DNA of 64,000 bases, taken from Armatimonadota bacterium (GTDB lineage: Bacteria; Armatimonadota; UBA5829; DTJY01). The translations under genes were made by a program, and so were the position numbers. Positions 1 through 9,584 of this stretch are shown piece by piece. The stretch spans positions 1 through 64,000 of the forward strand of contig JAIMAU010000011.1 in NCBI GenBank assembly GCA_023511795.1. Reading direction: 5' to 3'. The stretch's first letter is position 1, and the number at the start of each line of letters is the position of its first letter. The notes under the pieces were generated by a model, which had not been told where the DNA came from, did not search any database, and worked only from the letters and a program-made list of their open reading frames with translations.

Positions 1-47
1 TTATTAAGGAGATAAAACTTGCAGATAACAATTTTTCAGAAACTGAT

Positions 48-1985
48 TTAAAATTTGCTTTTTATATAGATACTTTTATTTTTAATTTTAAAGGAATAAA
101 AAACATTTTTATATAACAAATAAATCATTTGTCTCGCAAATAAACCTGGAAAAAATCGAGCTAAAAGACCATTTTGTGGAACAGCGGCTCTTGCAAACCG
201 AACTTTCCAACCAAACCTCTGGCATACATCCATGAAATCCTTGTGGGTCCATAACCTCACATGTTCCTTCATATGGTATAACACGTCAGTAATAGGCACC
301 CTGCCAAAAAGCAACCGGAGCCTGTGCTGCCAATAGCCACAATTTGGAATTGAGACAACTATTTTATTGGATATGGTAAACATCTTTGCGATAGCATCTT
401 CAGCATCAGGGATGTGTTCGATGACCTGAAGCATGGTTACTACGTCAAAATGCATATTGCAAAAAAGCTCATTTTCGTTAAAGAAAGGTATTTCCCTTGG
501 GAAGTCAGCTGGTCTGCAAACATCGCAACCTGCTATATTCTTATAACCTTTGCTTTTAAGATAGCTCAGAAACTCTCCACTGCCGCATCCATAATCCAAA
601 ATATTATCCGCAGGCCGAATAATATTTGCCGCAATTTCAAACCTTGGATAGAAAGCCCTCGAACTTCCATCCTCGATACGGCGGTTCCAATAATCATTAT
701 AGGTTGGAATAGGGTCGATAGGAGCCTTTCGGCTGATGTATCTGGCGCATTGAATTACTGCCTTTAATGGCCTAAGAAACCTTCTAACTATAGGCCGTAC
801 AAGCCTACGTGCGCCTGGAATGGGATCTTTCCAACTGAAAACAGCCTCATTAAAGTAGAAATAAGGCTTAAGCCTTTCCCAAAGCGAAACCTTCCATTCA
901 GGATTATTTCGCCTCCATCTCCAATCCTCCCAGTCGCCGAGGATGTCAATCCAATACCTACCGCCATCACGCTGCCTAGCAGTAAACAAATGCTGACCTG
1001 TGCTGAGAAGATATTGCTGAAGTGGAAGGTTTACGCCTTTTAATGCCGCCATGCCAATCCAAAAATCTAGACGCGGATTAAGTTCGATAAATTGCCATTT
1101 CCCTTCATTCTTATTCCAAATAAACTCAATGCCACCAGGCCCAACGTACTCAATAGCTTTTAAGAACCGCTCAGTTAAACTATATATCTCAGGGATGTAA
1201 TCAGACTCACCAACTGTGCATGTACCGAAATCAGCAGGCCACTGACGAACCTTGCGTCCAATAAAAACTGCCGGGATAGAATGGTCTTCTGCCGCTACGA
1301 ATTTTATCGTTGGGAGCTCGCGATTGGATACAAATAGATATTCCTGCACAAAATAGGCTATTTCTGCTTCCTCCACCATTGCCGCCTTTTCAAGCAATTC
1401 CTGGCGGTTGTTAACTTTTGCTGCTTTCGAGCCAAATAGATGTTGAAACTTTCCTGTATTGATGAGCTTTCTGCCTCTAAACGTGAACCTAGCCACCAAA
1501 GGTTTAATTATTGCCGGGAAGGTGTCCCACTCTAATAGCTGATTCCTTGATGGGTTTGTTAACGTTAGCGGAAGTGGCACTCCCGCCTGTTCAGCAAACT
1601 TGAGCATATGTTCTTTATTAAAGAATCGATCAAGCTTATCAAGAGGCAGGTAAGGATATAGACATACTGGCGAAAGTTCAGCCTGATAAAGACTTACAAT
1701 ATATGCAAAAACATCCTCTGCCATAAAGAGCACCGGTTTTGATTCTTGGTTTTTCCCATATTCAACGAGCCATTGGACAAAAGCCTCATGGTCCTTAAGT
1801 GGATCGGGAACAATGTGTCGTTCTACAACATAGCGTGAATAGAAACTGTCACACTTAGCCGGGTTAGCAGCAACTACGGGAATGCCAGCAAGTCCAAGAG
1901 ATTGAATATGCCCATAACCGGCGACTGTGCCAGCAGGAAAAACAATAGCCTTTGATTCCCTAGAAAACTTCGGCAGGTTATTCAT
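48..1985 (-). CDS. ATP-grasp ligase fused to MetW-like methyltransferase
   Basis: A 645-residue, apparently cytoplasmic, two-domain protein. Residues 1 to about 350 resemble carboxylate-amine-ligase ATP-grasp enzymes: an N-terminal Rossmann-like segment (AGTVAGYGHIQSLGLAG), a nucleotide-binding core, and a metal-binding end segment FIELNPRLDFWIG. After a basic linker, residues about 430-610 form a class I SAM methyltransferase with motif I ILDYGCGSGEF near residue 462 and a MetW-like block SIPNCGYWQHRLRLLFG. The ATG follows a GGGGGAT Shine-Dalgarno. It is the last gene of the exopolysaccharide operon, so a role in decorating a sugar or lipid intermediate (amide-forming ligation plus methylation) is inferred. 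Substrates cannot be read from sequence, and both domains could instead act on an amino acid or peptide. Confidence 0.8.
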   Translation of the reverse strand: MNNLPKFSRESKAIVFPAGTVAGYGHIQSLGLAGIPVVAANPAKCDSFYSRYVVERHIVPDPLKDHEAFVQWLVEYGKNQESKPVLFMAEDVFAYIVSLYQAELSPVCLYPYLPLDKLDRFFNKEHMLKFAEQAGVPLPLTLTNPSRNQLLEWDTFPAIIKPLVARFTFRGRKLINTGKFQHLFGSKAAKVNNRQELLEKAAMVEEAEIAYFVQEYLFVSNRELPTIKFVAAEDHSIPAVFIGRKVRQWPADFGTCTVGESDYIPEIYSLTERFLKAIEYVGPGGIEFIWNKNEGKWQFIELNPRLDFWIGMAALKGVNLPLQQYLLSTGQHLFTARQRDGGRYWIDILGDWEDWRWRRNNPEWKVSLWERLKPYFYFNEAVFSWKDPIPGARRLVRPIVRRFLRPLKAVIQCARYISRKAPIDPIPTYNDYWNRRIEDGSSRAFYPRFEIAANIIRPADNILDYGCGSGEFLSYLKSKGYKNIAGCDVCRPADFPREIPFFNENELFCNMHFDVVTMLQVIEHIPDAEDAIAKMFTISNKIVVSIPNCGYWQHRLRLLFGRVPITDVLYHMKEHVRLWTHKDFMDVCQRFGWKVRFARAAVPQNGLLARFFPGLFARQMIYLLYKNVFYSFKIKNKSIYIKSKF

Positions 1986-2129
1986 TTAATCCCCCAGTAA
2001 AATTTCTTTCTCCGTTGGAAAATCCATGTTAAAAGCAAGCCTTATAAAATTTCATTTTTCTATGTCTCTCAATGTTAAAAACAATTGCGGGAAAGGCGTG
2101 CGGCAATTTTGCTAAGAGTTGGCTATTCA

Positions 2130-3335
2130 TCAGGCTTGAAATGCCCGACGGACAGCCAGAATTACGGTATTAACATCCTCTTCAGTCAATTTGGCTGAAA
2201 GCGGAAATGAAATCGTCCGGCGTGAAACTTCCAAAGCATTTGGAAAGTCCTCCGGCCGATAACCGAATGTCTCGGCGTAATATGGGTGCAAATGCAAGGA
2301 TACAAAGTGGATTCCCGTGCCAATATTCATTTTGTGCAACCGTTGTTGAAATTCATCTCTTGAGATATCAATCTCATCGATGCGCAGTAGTGGCGTGTAA
2401 AGATGTCTTGCATGAACAGTATCTCTTTCTTCAGGTGGTGGAAGATCCATCGGCAAACTTGAGAACTCTCTGTTGTAAGTTTCCCATATTTCTTTTCGTC
2501 GGCGATGGTATTCAGCTATTTTTCTTAATTGATGGAATCCTATTGCAGCTTGAATATCCATCATATTGTACTTATAACCCGGGGCAACCACCTGATAATG
2601 CTTGAACCCGTCGTCAGAATAGCGCTTCCATGCGTCCTTGCTCAGCCCATGCAAGCTGTAGATGCGAATGGCATCTGCCCATTCGTCGTTATTGGTAGTT
2701 ACCATCCCGCCTTCGCCGGTGACAATGTTCTTCGTCACGTAGAAGCTGAAACAAGTTAGATCTCCTATATTGCCAATCTTCTGTCCATGATACCACGCTT
2801 CAATTGCATGCGCTGCATCCTCGATAACAATAAGGCCATGCTTTTTTGCAATCTTCATAATCTTATCCATATCGCACGGCCGGCCTGCAAAATGCACGGG
2901 AATAATAGCTTTTGTGCGTTCAGTGATTGCACTCTCAATCAAAGCAGGATTTATGTTCATCGAAGGCAGTTCGATATCCACGAAAACAGGCTTTGCGCCT
3001 ACATGAATTATTGAATTAGCGGTCGCGGCGAAGGTCATTGGTGTAGTGATGACTTCGTCACCAGGACCAACGCCACTAACTAGAAGAGAAAGATGAAGCC
3101 CCGCGGTGCACGAGTTTAACGCAATGGCATGTTTACAACCGATGTAGTCACGAAAGTCAGATTGAAACTTTGCAACCTTTGGTCCAGTTCCTAGCCAGCC
3201 ACTTTTTAGACTGGCTACAACTTCTTCAATCTCGTCCTCTTCTATCCTCGGGCTACCAAAAATAAGGTAGTCAGGCCGCACTGGCTCCTCGGTTAATATT
3301 TCTTTTTCCTCAAATCCGGCAATTTTGTTTTTCAT
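2130..3335 (-). CDS. DegT/DnrJ/EryC1/StrS sugar aminotransferase
   Basis: A 401-residue PLP-dependent aminotransferase of the DegT/ArnB/PglE type, which converts keto-sugar nucleotides to amino-sugar nucleotides. Visible hallmarks are the N-terminal PRIEEDEIEEVVASLKSGWLGTGP segment shortened here to its typical SGWLGTGP turn, the cofactor aspartate in VIEDAAHA, and the Schiff-base lysine at about residue 202 in SFYVTKNIVTGEGGM. Length is normal for the family. It starts 11 nt after the upstream UDP-sugar dehydrogenase stop and has no strong Shine-Dalgarno, so it is probably translated by coupling. With that dehydrogenase it would supply an amino- or uronic-type sugar precursor for the polysaccharide. 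The exact sugar is unknown. Confidence 0.9.
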   Translation of the reverse strand: MKNKIAGFEEKEILTEEPVRPDYLIFGSPRIEEDEIEEVVASLKSGWLGTGPKVAKFQSDFRDYIGCKHAIALNSCTAGLHLSLLVSGVGPGDEVITTPMTFAATANSIIHVGAKPVFVDIELPSMNINPALIESAITERTKAIIPVHFAGRPCDMDKIMKIAKKHGLIVIEDAAHAIEAWYHGQKIGNIGDLTCFSFYVTKNIVTGEGGMVTTNNDEWADAIRIYSLHGLSKDAWKRYSDDGFKHYQVVAPGYKYNMMDIQAAIGFHQLRKIAEYHRRRKEIWETYNREFSSLPMDLPPPEERDTVHARHLYTPLLRIDEIDISRDEFQQRLHKMNIGTGIHFVSLHLHPYYAETFGYRPEDFPNALEVSRRTISFPLSAKLTEEDVNTVILAVRRAFQA

Positions 3336-3346
3336 GGTTTAGTAAT

Positions 3347-4570
3347 TTAGCTAACCCTAATAGTTCGGCCTTTTACCCAAATACCTCTTGTATCCATCAA
3401 CCTTCCATTGCCAAACTTTTCGCGCAAGCGGTCTATATCCAAGCTTTTGAACTCATCATGATCTACTAGTAGGAGCAAACAATCGGCGCTATCTAGTGCC
3501 TCGTTGAGAGACACAAGTACCAAGCCATTGAGATTTTCCACATATGGGTCAACTACATACAGCTCATATCCCTTTTCCTTAAGGCTGTATATAATGCGCA
3601 GTGCAGGGCTTTCACGAGTATCGCCTACATTGGCTTTATATGCTGCTCCTAAACAAGCAATCTTTGCGCCAGGTGGAACCACTGACTCAACCCACGATAT
3701 TATTCGCTCTGGCATTGAGTCATTAAGTTGCCTCGCTGCTTTTATAAGAGCGGTAGCTTCGGGCACGCTTTCCACAAGAAACCACGGGTCAACCGCTATA
3801 CAATGACCGCCAACACCAGGACCGGGGTTTAGTATGTTTACACGCGGATGTTTGTTTGCAAGATCAATTACTTCCCAAACATTGGCTCCTAATTGCTGGG
3901 AAATCAACGAAATTTCATTAGCAAAAGCTACGTTCACATCTCTAAATGCGTTCTCGACAAGCTTTACGATTTCGGCGGTGATTAAGTTGGTAATATACAT
4001 ATCTGCACGGACAAACCTGCGATAAAATCTTGCTGCACGGACTGCTGATTCAGTATTTAAACCACCAATCACACGATCGTTGTTCATTAGCTCAATTATT
4101 ATTTTCCCTGGGAGTACCCGTTCTGGGCAATAAGCCACATAAAAATCCTTTCCGGCGCTCAAACCCGATTCTTCTAGAATTGGAATAACAACATTACTCG
4201 TAGTGCCAGGCGGCACAGTCGACTCCACGATAACTAACGCGCCATTTTGAAGGTTTTCGGATATCATTTGGGCAGCATGAGTAACGCAGTTTAAGTCGGC
4301 GGTCTTATCTTCTTTTATTGGCGTGGGAACTGCAATCAAGAAAACATCAGCCGGACATGGAGAACTGCTGACCGTCAACGAACCATCAGCAATTACGCGA
4401 GCAACTGATGCCTGAAGCTCTGGCTCGGCAATATGTGCGCGCCCGGCAGAAAGGCAATCGATTACATTGGGATCTATGTCCACTCCTCTGACTTTGTAAC
4501 CACTTGAAGCTGCTAACGTGGCCGTAGGAAGCCCTATATACCCAAGTCCCAGCACACAAATCTGCTCCAT
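3347..4570 (-). CDS. UDP-N-acetyl-D-mannosamine dehydrogenase-like (WecC/UDP-glucose DH family)
   Basis: A 407-residue NAD-dependent nucleotide-sugar 6-dehydrogenase. The Rossmann motif GLGYIGLPTATLAASSG opens the protein, the conserved VESTVPPGTT loop and KLVENAFRDVNVAFANE helix follow, and the catalytic cysteine lies at about residue 257 in GPGVGGHCIAVDPWF. The GGHCIAVDP form is characteristic of the ManNAc/GlcNAc-oxidising (WecC/WbpA) branch rather than UDP-glucose dehydrogenase (GICxPKD). Its ATG directly follows the TGA of the Wzz-like gene, and the Shine-Dalgarno AAGGAGGT lies inside the last codons of that gene, indicating tight translational coupling. It probably makes a UDP-N-acetyl-hexosaminuronic acid for the exopolysaccharide. 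Confidence 0.92.
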   Translation of the reverse strand: MEQICVLGLGYIGLPTATLAASSGYKVRGVDIDPNVIDCLSAGRAHIAEPELQASVARVIADGSLTVSSSPCPADVFLIAVPTPIKEDKTADLNCVTHAAQMISENLQNGALVIVESTVPPGTTSNVVIPILEESGLSAGKDFYVAYCPERVLPGKIIIELMNNDRVIGGLNTESAVRAARFYRRFVRADMYITNLITAEIVKLVENAFRDVNVAFANEISLISQQLGANVWEVIDLANKHPRVNILNPGPGVGGHCIAVDPWFLVESVPEATALIKAARQLNDSMPERIISWVESVVPPGAKIACLGAAYKANVGDTRESPALRIIYSLKEKGYELYVVDPYVENLNGLVLVSLNEALDSADCLLLLVDHDEFKSLDIDRLREKFGNGRLMDTRGIWVKGRTIRVS

Positions 4571-6010
4571 TCAGACCTCCTTCTTACGAGGTTGCTTTTG
4601 TGGAATCCCTTTAGCTTTTCTAATTTCGCCTGACGTACCTGCAAAGCCTTCTTGAACGATAGCTATGAACACGCCACCAAAAAGTCCCAACACCAGGCTC
4701 GCGAGAAAGAACAGCTTCACCGAAGGCTTCGCAGGGCCAGTCGGAACAACCGGCTTGTCCACAACAATAAATGTCTCTGCATTCCGCTCCTCATTTACAC
4801 GAGCTTTAGCATACTCGGCCAAGAGCGTCATGTAAACCGTTTCTGCAGCCTTAAGATCTCGTAGTAACCTTCCATATTCCACTTCTAACGGAGGCAGATT
4901 GGATAATTGCCGTTCAATCTTTGCCATTGCCGAATTAAGCGCGGATTTTCTAGATTCTAAACCTTCGCCGTTAATTTCCAATAAAACTAATTGCTTGACT
5001 AGTTCCTGATGTGCTGGGCTTGTGCTTCCAGCCTTCCCAGCTATGATATGCGAAACTTCTTCTTGTATCCTATCGTAAGTCTTTTTGATTTCCTGGTCCA
5101 AAGCAACTACATCCGGGTGGTTTTCGGTGAAATCCTCCAGCAACGTTGCGCGCCTGACCTCCAACTTGGCAAGGTTGGCTTTAAGTTCTGAAATGACGGG
5201 ATTATCCATGACAGCCTCGGGTGAAAGCTCAGAAGGTGCGCCGGCTGTCCATGTGGCTCGTGCGCGGGCGATTTGCCCTTGTGCTTCCTGAAGAGCAATC
5301 TCAGCCTGTATCTGCTGTGATGCTAGTTCGAGCGCTTGGTTGGCGTACAGCGAAGCTTTGTCTGGCGGTATTAGCGTCGGATTTGCTTTTTGGAACTTCT
5401 CAAGCCGCTCTTCGGCTTTAGCTAGCTCGTTCTTCGAGCGCTGCAGCTGACTCTCAATGAACATTCGGTTGGTTCGCCCTAGTAACCGCGAGTTCATTTG
5501 GTCAAACAGCTGAAGCTCGCTAAGATAACAATTTGCGATATCAGCTGCAAGGCGCGCGGCAGCCTCGCCAACTTCGCTTTTGCTTATATGGCCTTTAAGC
5601 CAGGAAGTAGGCACATCGCATGTGATGTTCAATCCGCCTTCTTTTGGCGTTTCGATGTAAAGATTATCTTGCAAATCTTTATAGGTCAATCCGTACCGAT
5701 TCAAATTAAGACGTTTGCAGATGTTCTCATTCACGGTGCGGCTACGAAGAACGGTAATGCAAACGTTTCGCCCAGCAAGCGAAGGAGACTCACCAAGTAA
5801 CGGTATACCGCCAACAAGAGAAGCAAGTTGTGAACTTAACGCGTTAGTGCGAGGTTCGGGGAAAAGAAGCGTTGCCTTGCCCTGATATGTGCGGGGCACG
5901 ATTGCGAACACTATGCCTGAAATAATCATCACAGCAACAAGTATCCCAAGCACGGTCCGCTTGCGCCGCTTTAACACATATAAGTAGTCAGCAAGGTTTA
6001 TCTCGTCCAT
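4571..6010 (-). CDS. Wzz-type polysaccharide chain-length determinant protein
   Basis: A 479-residue inner-membrane polysaccharide co-polymerase of the Wzz/GumC class. Residues about 16-38 form the first membrane helix after a basic RRKRT segment; a long periplasmic part with heptad-like coiled coil (about 170-400) follows; a proline-rich segment VVPTGPAKPSVKL leads into the second membrane helix (about 432-455). The basic C-terminus has no tyrosine-kinase Walker motifs, so it is the kinase-less form. It lies 14 nt after the SLBB export gene with a GGAAGG Shine-Dalgarno. It is expected to control chain length and to connect polymerisation with the outer-membrane exporter. Confidence 0.88.
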   Translation of the reverse strand: MDEINLADYLYVLKRRKRTVLGILVAVMIISGIVFAIVPRTYQGKATLLFPEPRTNALSSQLASLVGGIPLLGESPSLAGRNVCITVLRSRTVNENICKRLNLNRYGLTYKDLQDNLYIETPKEGGLNITCDVPTSWLKGHISKSEVGEAAARLAADIANCYLSELQLFDQMNSRLLGRTNRMFIESQLQRSKNELAKAEERLEKFQKANPTLIPPDKASLYANQALELASQQIQAEIALQEAQGQIARARATWTAGAPSELSPEAVMDNPVISELKANLAKLEVRRATLLEDFTENHPDVVALDQEIKKTYDRIQEEVSHIIAGKAGSTSPAHQELVKQLVLLEINGEGLESRKSALNSAMAKIERQLSNLPPLEVEYGRLLRDLKAAETVYMTLLAEYAKARVNEERNAETFIVVDKPVVPTGPAKPSVKLFFLASLVLGLFGGVFIAIVQEGFAGTSGEIRKAKGIPQKQPRKKEV

Positions 6011-6024
6011 TGGCCTTCCAACGC

Positions 6025-7647
6025 CTAGAGACGGCGGAATAATGTAATTAGGCTTAAGCTAGAAAATACCATTTGCATCGCATCACGCCAGCCTCCTATA
6101 AACTTAGAAGGCACGTAAATAATATCGCCAGGTTCAAGCACGGGATTACTCTTAACTGATCCCTTAATAATTGCTTGCTTGGCGTTGACCTTCATGATTA
6201 TAGGTTTTTCAAAGCCGCCGCGGACAATGCTAACTTCTGTTAGCTTGGCTATATCTGTAGTGCCACCAGCATCTCCCAGATAGTCAACCAATCTTCGGTT
6301 GGGGCTATATATATATGACCCCGGTTGCTTGACCTCACCGAACACGTGAATTTTGTCGGCAAGTGCAGGAAGTACTAGCGAATCTCCATTTTGCAGTACA
6401 ACATCTTCCGTGTCGTCATTTTGCAAAAGAAGGCGTTCGAGATCAACAGGAATATTCTTCAAGACGCCGTTCTCAAAGCGCTCGATTCGTGCTCGTTTGA
6501 GATCAGCTTGTGGAGTGACCCCTCCGGTTGCCGTAATAACATTTTTAACAGTCTGACCTTGCTTAAGGAAGTAAATTCCACTTTTGTTTTCGATATCAGT
6601 CGTCGTTGAACCAGGGGCGCGCTGGTATACTCCATCGCCTTTGAATTCTCCAATCAACCGTACTATAGGTTGGAATGCAGAAATCGAGGGGACCACCAAA
6701 ACATCTCCTGGCTTAAGTGCAATATCATCCGTCTTTGAGAGCAGATTTACATTTATCGCAAACTTTCGTCCATCTTCGCCAATTCGTTCGATGAAAGCCT
6801 TGTCCTGAGCAGCAGCAGGGGTAGTTCCAAGCGCCAAGCTTATGAGGTCGGAAACGCAAAACTTGTCTTTATTCCCATCAAGTGGAACCATTTCGTATCT
6901 GCCCGGACGCGTGACTTCGCCTGTTACCTCGAGATAGTCGGTCACAGCAGGAACATGCAAGGTGTCGCCAGGTTCAAGACATACGTCATTTTGCGCATTA
7001 CCTGTTACAATTATTTTGTAGAGGTCAACAATTTTTCTTGTGCCATTTCTGATGACCTCGATTCGCCGAGTCGAACCTGTTGGCTTAATTTGCGCCTGAA
7101 GAGCAGCAAGGCTTGCAGTACATACTGCCGGCAGTATTCGTGGGCCAGCATTCTCAACCTCGCCGCTTATCCATACATTGATTGTGCGGACATCCGAAAC
7201 CGTGACCGAAACTTCAAAATTTCTGATATACGTACTCAATCGCTGGCGTAAAGTGTCTTCAAGTTCAGAAACCGTTTTTCCAGCTGCTTGTATTTTGCCA
7301 GCCAAAGGAAGATAGATATCTCCTCCAGGTGTAACCGTCACCTCATCAGGAGATTCGCCTGCCTTAGCATCCGGACGCGCTTTGTAGCCGAGTGTCGCCT
7401 TACCCTGGACATTAATACTAAGCGTGTCCCCTGGCCCTATGCGGTATTCCGGTCCAGAGAAAGCGGCAGGTATCCATTCGTTAAGATTTCCCAGTACGCA
7501 TTTGACTCGGTCGCCTGGGGGAGATTCTGGAGTACTCTGTGGGGGAGGGTTTATCAGTAACAAATCCTCGGACGCGGCGAATGATGAAACGCCGAGGAGT
7601 AACAAGAGGCAAATTTTAGAAAGCAATCCTGTGATTTGTCCGCGCAT
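6025..7647 (-). CDS. Outer-membrane polysaccharide export protein with SLBB domains (Wza-like)
   Basis: A 540-residue secreted protein with a signal peptide (hydrophobic core LLLLLGVSSFAAS). A polysaccharide-export (Poly_export) domain begins with YRIGPGDTLSINVQGKA at about residue 65 and runs through VWISGEVENAGPRI. Several SLBB beta-grasp modules follow, each starting with a V-x-G-E-v-x-x-P-G type strand: LEVTGEVTRPGRY, RLIGEFKGDGVY and HVFGEVKQPGSY. The C-terminal SSLSLITLFRRL may be a short amphipathic or membrane-inserting tail. It is longer than Wza because of the extra SLBB units. As first gene of the operon behind a strong promoter, it should form the outer-membrane channel for the polymer. 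Confidence 0.9.
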   Translation of the reverse strand: MRGQITGLLSKICLLLLLGVSSFAASEDLLLINPPPQSTPESPPGDRVKCVLGNLNEWIPAAFSGPEYRIGPGDTLSINVQGKATLGYKARPDAKAGESPDEVTVTPGGDIYLPLAGKIQAAGKTVSELEDTLRQRLSTYIRNFEVSVTVSDVRTINVWISGEVENAGPRILPAVCTASLAALQAQIKPTGSTRRIEVIRNGTRKIVDLYKIIVTGNAQNDVCLEPGDTLHVPAVTDYLEVTGEVTRPGRYEMVPLDGNKDKFCVSDLISLALGTTPAAAQDKAFIERIGEDGRKFAINVNLLSKTDDIALKPGDVLVVPSISAFQPIVRLIGEFKGDGVYQRAPGSTTTDIENKSGIYFLKQGQTVKNVITATGGVTPQADLKRARIERFENGVLKNIPVDLERLLLQNDDTEDVVLQNGDSLVLPALADKIHVFGEVKQPGSYIYSPNRRLVDYLGDAGGTTDIAKLTEVSIVRGGFEKPIIMKVNAKQAIIKGSVKSNPVLEPGDIIYVPSKFIGGWRDAMQMVFSSLSLITLFRRL

Positions 7648-7726
7648 AATAAACCGGGAATTCAGCGTTTTGGCAACTGTCGCATCCTTTTGACAAGCCT
7701 CTTAAGCCACCCAGGTTAACGCAAAA

Positions 7727-7756
7727 AGTATAACACGACGCTTCTTAGGGTGTCAA
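7727..7756 (-). promoter_or_regulatory. Sigma-70-type promoter of the exopolysaccharide operon
   Basis: On the minus strand a TTGACA -35 box (7756-7751) is followed after 18 nt by a TATACT -10 box (7732-7727). Transcription would start near 7720, about 70 nt before the SLBB gene at 7647, and can run through all five minus-strand genes to position 48. This is a by-eye match. Confidence 0.75.
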
Positions 7757-7771
7757 CTAGACTACTGCCTA

Positions 7772-9505
7772 CTACTGTCTTTTTATTGTAAACGGAGTTA
7801 GTCCCTCTACGCTCGCGGTAACTTCGCCGGAAGCGCCTTGTTCCCAAGTGATTGAAAAAGAGGCCTTGCCATCGGCATTTGTATTTTTCCACGGCTGGTC
7901 AGAGGCGCCACCGGTAACTTTGACTGAAACCATGCAATCCTGCATCGGTTTTCCAGCGGCATCGATGACTAAAACATTAAGGATACTCTTATTAGCATCA
8001 CCCGAAGGATCTGGAATTAGTTCTGCAACGAGTTTGCCCGTCTCCTTTGAAATTACCTCAATAGGTAGAGACGCGGTTTTGCCATCTAACTTTACAACAA
8101 TCTCAGTCTCACCAACTCTTCCGGCATGGAGGACTCCTCCCTGGTCCACGAAGTTTGTAACGCCGTTCATGCTCCAGATTGCCTTTTCCGCTAACTTTGG
8201 GTCAATAGGCTGGCCAGATGAATCTACAAGGCTTAGGCGGACAGTTGATCCAGCTACTATGGGAACTGATGGGGCTGAGATAGTAAATTCGGGAACGTCG
8301 AAATCCTCAGCCTCTTCGGCAAAGACAGCGAGCGCATTGGGAAGCGGACGAAGCCAGCCATCCGAGGGGCTATTGAGCGTGCCAAACCACGTAGAAAGGG
8401 TTGTTGAACCGCCGCCATCGAGATTCATTGCATCAACGCATCCTATGGAAAGCATTAGTTCCGCAAGGTCCTTCAAAGGCATGCCGGTGCTTACCTCTTG
8501 CCTGCCATCAACTGTAACTAGCACAAGTTTTCCATCTGCTGTTACGCCGAGTGCCGAGCGAGGGTGCGTAACGGTAACAAATTTGGAATCCAGCGTTAGG
8601 TTTTCCTTTTCAGCTTCTAAGCTTATTTTGCCATTACGAACAAGCCTGGGAGTACCACCAGTGGCCTCTATGACCTTTTCCCAACCGGTTGTCGTTTCAC
8701 CTTTGACATTGAACTGCAAAGTCAACTCTACACCTTCTTTTAAATTCTCTTTAATAAAGTCCGAACCCGTGCCTCTACCAGAAAGCACGATGCCGTTTTC
8801 AGGTATAGGAGTATCACCAGCGTCGGGGCGGACGTTGGTGACAGTACCCTTTAAAGGAACACCAAGCCTAATGGGGAGGTCGGGTGAAATTACCACTGCC
8901 TCTGAGCCATTTGACTCCGTGCATGTGCTCTTGAAAAACTTCGGCGTATAGACAACCATCTCGTGGTCGCCCCGGGGCCGATTTATGCCCCTTATCGGAA
9001 ACCACTTGCCATCGGGGAGAGTGATTCGAGCATCAAATTCGAGGCGGTCGAATAGGTACTGACCATCGGATGTAATGCCAAACATTGTTCGATTTGGATA
9101 TGGTTCGCTGATGAGCTCTCCTCCGCTAATGTGAAGACCGAGTGGGTCGCCGGTCCAATTGCAAAAATCGGTATTTAGAACAGCAATTGCACGAAGGCGC
9201 TTAGCCATGGAGCCGATTGTCTCACGGCCATTTGTCTTGTCGAGACCCCAAACACAATCACCACCAAGTACCATTTTAATTTTAACTCCAGGGGCTTTAG
9301 GGTCAACTTTTACAATATTTATGATTCTTGGAATAGTTTTATCATTGGGGCCAGAACATTCTTTTACAATCTGAGTTAGCACCACACCCGGCGCTAACTC
9401 TTTTGTCCATTCTCCTGCATACAAGCTGCACGCAGTAAGCACCAAAAGGGCAAGCGCCAATAAAGAATGTGGAAGCCTAAACAAAACACGTCTTTTTGAA
9501 AACAT
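7772..9505 (-). CDS. Secreted phosphodiester glycosidase (NAGPA-domain) protein with Ig-like C-terminus
   Basis: A 577-residue exported protein with signal peptide (LLALALLVLTACSLYAG). Residues about 60-370 match the NAGPA/phosphodiester-glycosidase fold named for the mammalian mannose-6-phosphate uncovering enzyme: RAIAVLNTDFCNW, THPRSALGVT and the hallmark NLDGGGSTTL. The remaining part looks like bacterial Ig-like beta-sandwich modules (VPIVAGSTVRLSLVDSSG and PDPSGDANKSILNVLVIDA). The alternative reading of ACSLYAG as a lipobox is weak. An AAGGAG Shine-Dalgarno precedes the ATG. It lies downstream of the GlmL-type genes and upstream of the exopolysaccharide promoter. A role in hydrolysing sugar-1-phosphodiester bonds in surface glycans is likely but inferred. 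Confidence 0.82.
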   Translation of the reverse strand: MFSKRRVLFRLPHSLLALALLVLTACSLYAGEWTKELAPGVVLTQIVKECSGPNDKTIPRIINIVKVDPKAPGVKIKMVLGGDCVWGLDKTNGRETIGSMAKRLRAIAVLNTDFCNWTGDPLGLHISGGELISEPYPNRTMFGITSDGQYLFDRLEFDARITLPDGKWFPIRGINRPRGDHEMVVYTPKFFKSTCTESNGSEAVVISPDLPIRLGVPLKGTVTNVRPDAGDTPIPENGIVLSGRGTGSDFIKENLKEGVELTLQFNVKGETTTGWEKVIEATGGTPRLVRNGKISLEAEKENLTLDSKFVTVTHPRSALGVTADGKLVLVTVDGRQEVSTGMPLKDLAELMLSIGCVDAMNLDGGGSTTLSTWFGTLNSPSDGWLRPLPNALAVFAEEAEDFDVPEFTISAPSVPIVAGSTVRLSLVDSSGQPIDPKLAEKAIWSMNGVTNFVDQGGVLHAGRVGETEIVVKLDGKTASLPIEVISKETGKLVAELIPDPSGDANKSILNVLVIDAAGKPMQDCMVSVKVTGGASDQPWKNTNADGKASFSITWEQGASGEVTASVEGLTPFTIKRQ

Positions 9506-9584
9506 AGCAGGACTCCTTATCTAAGAACTTAATTTAAGAAGCCAGTTGTCTTCTATGAGTCACAACCTTAAAAAAGTCGAAAAA

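Noticed and set aside
7848-8951. A 367-codon open frame on the plus strand
   Set aside because: It is antisense to the phosphodiester-glycosidase gene, whose motifs are clear; composition (Ser/Thr/Pro-rich) is typical of a shadow frame, and there is no promoter or ribosome site.
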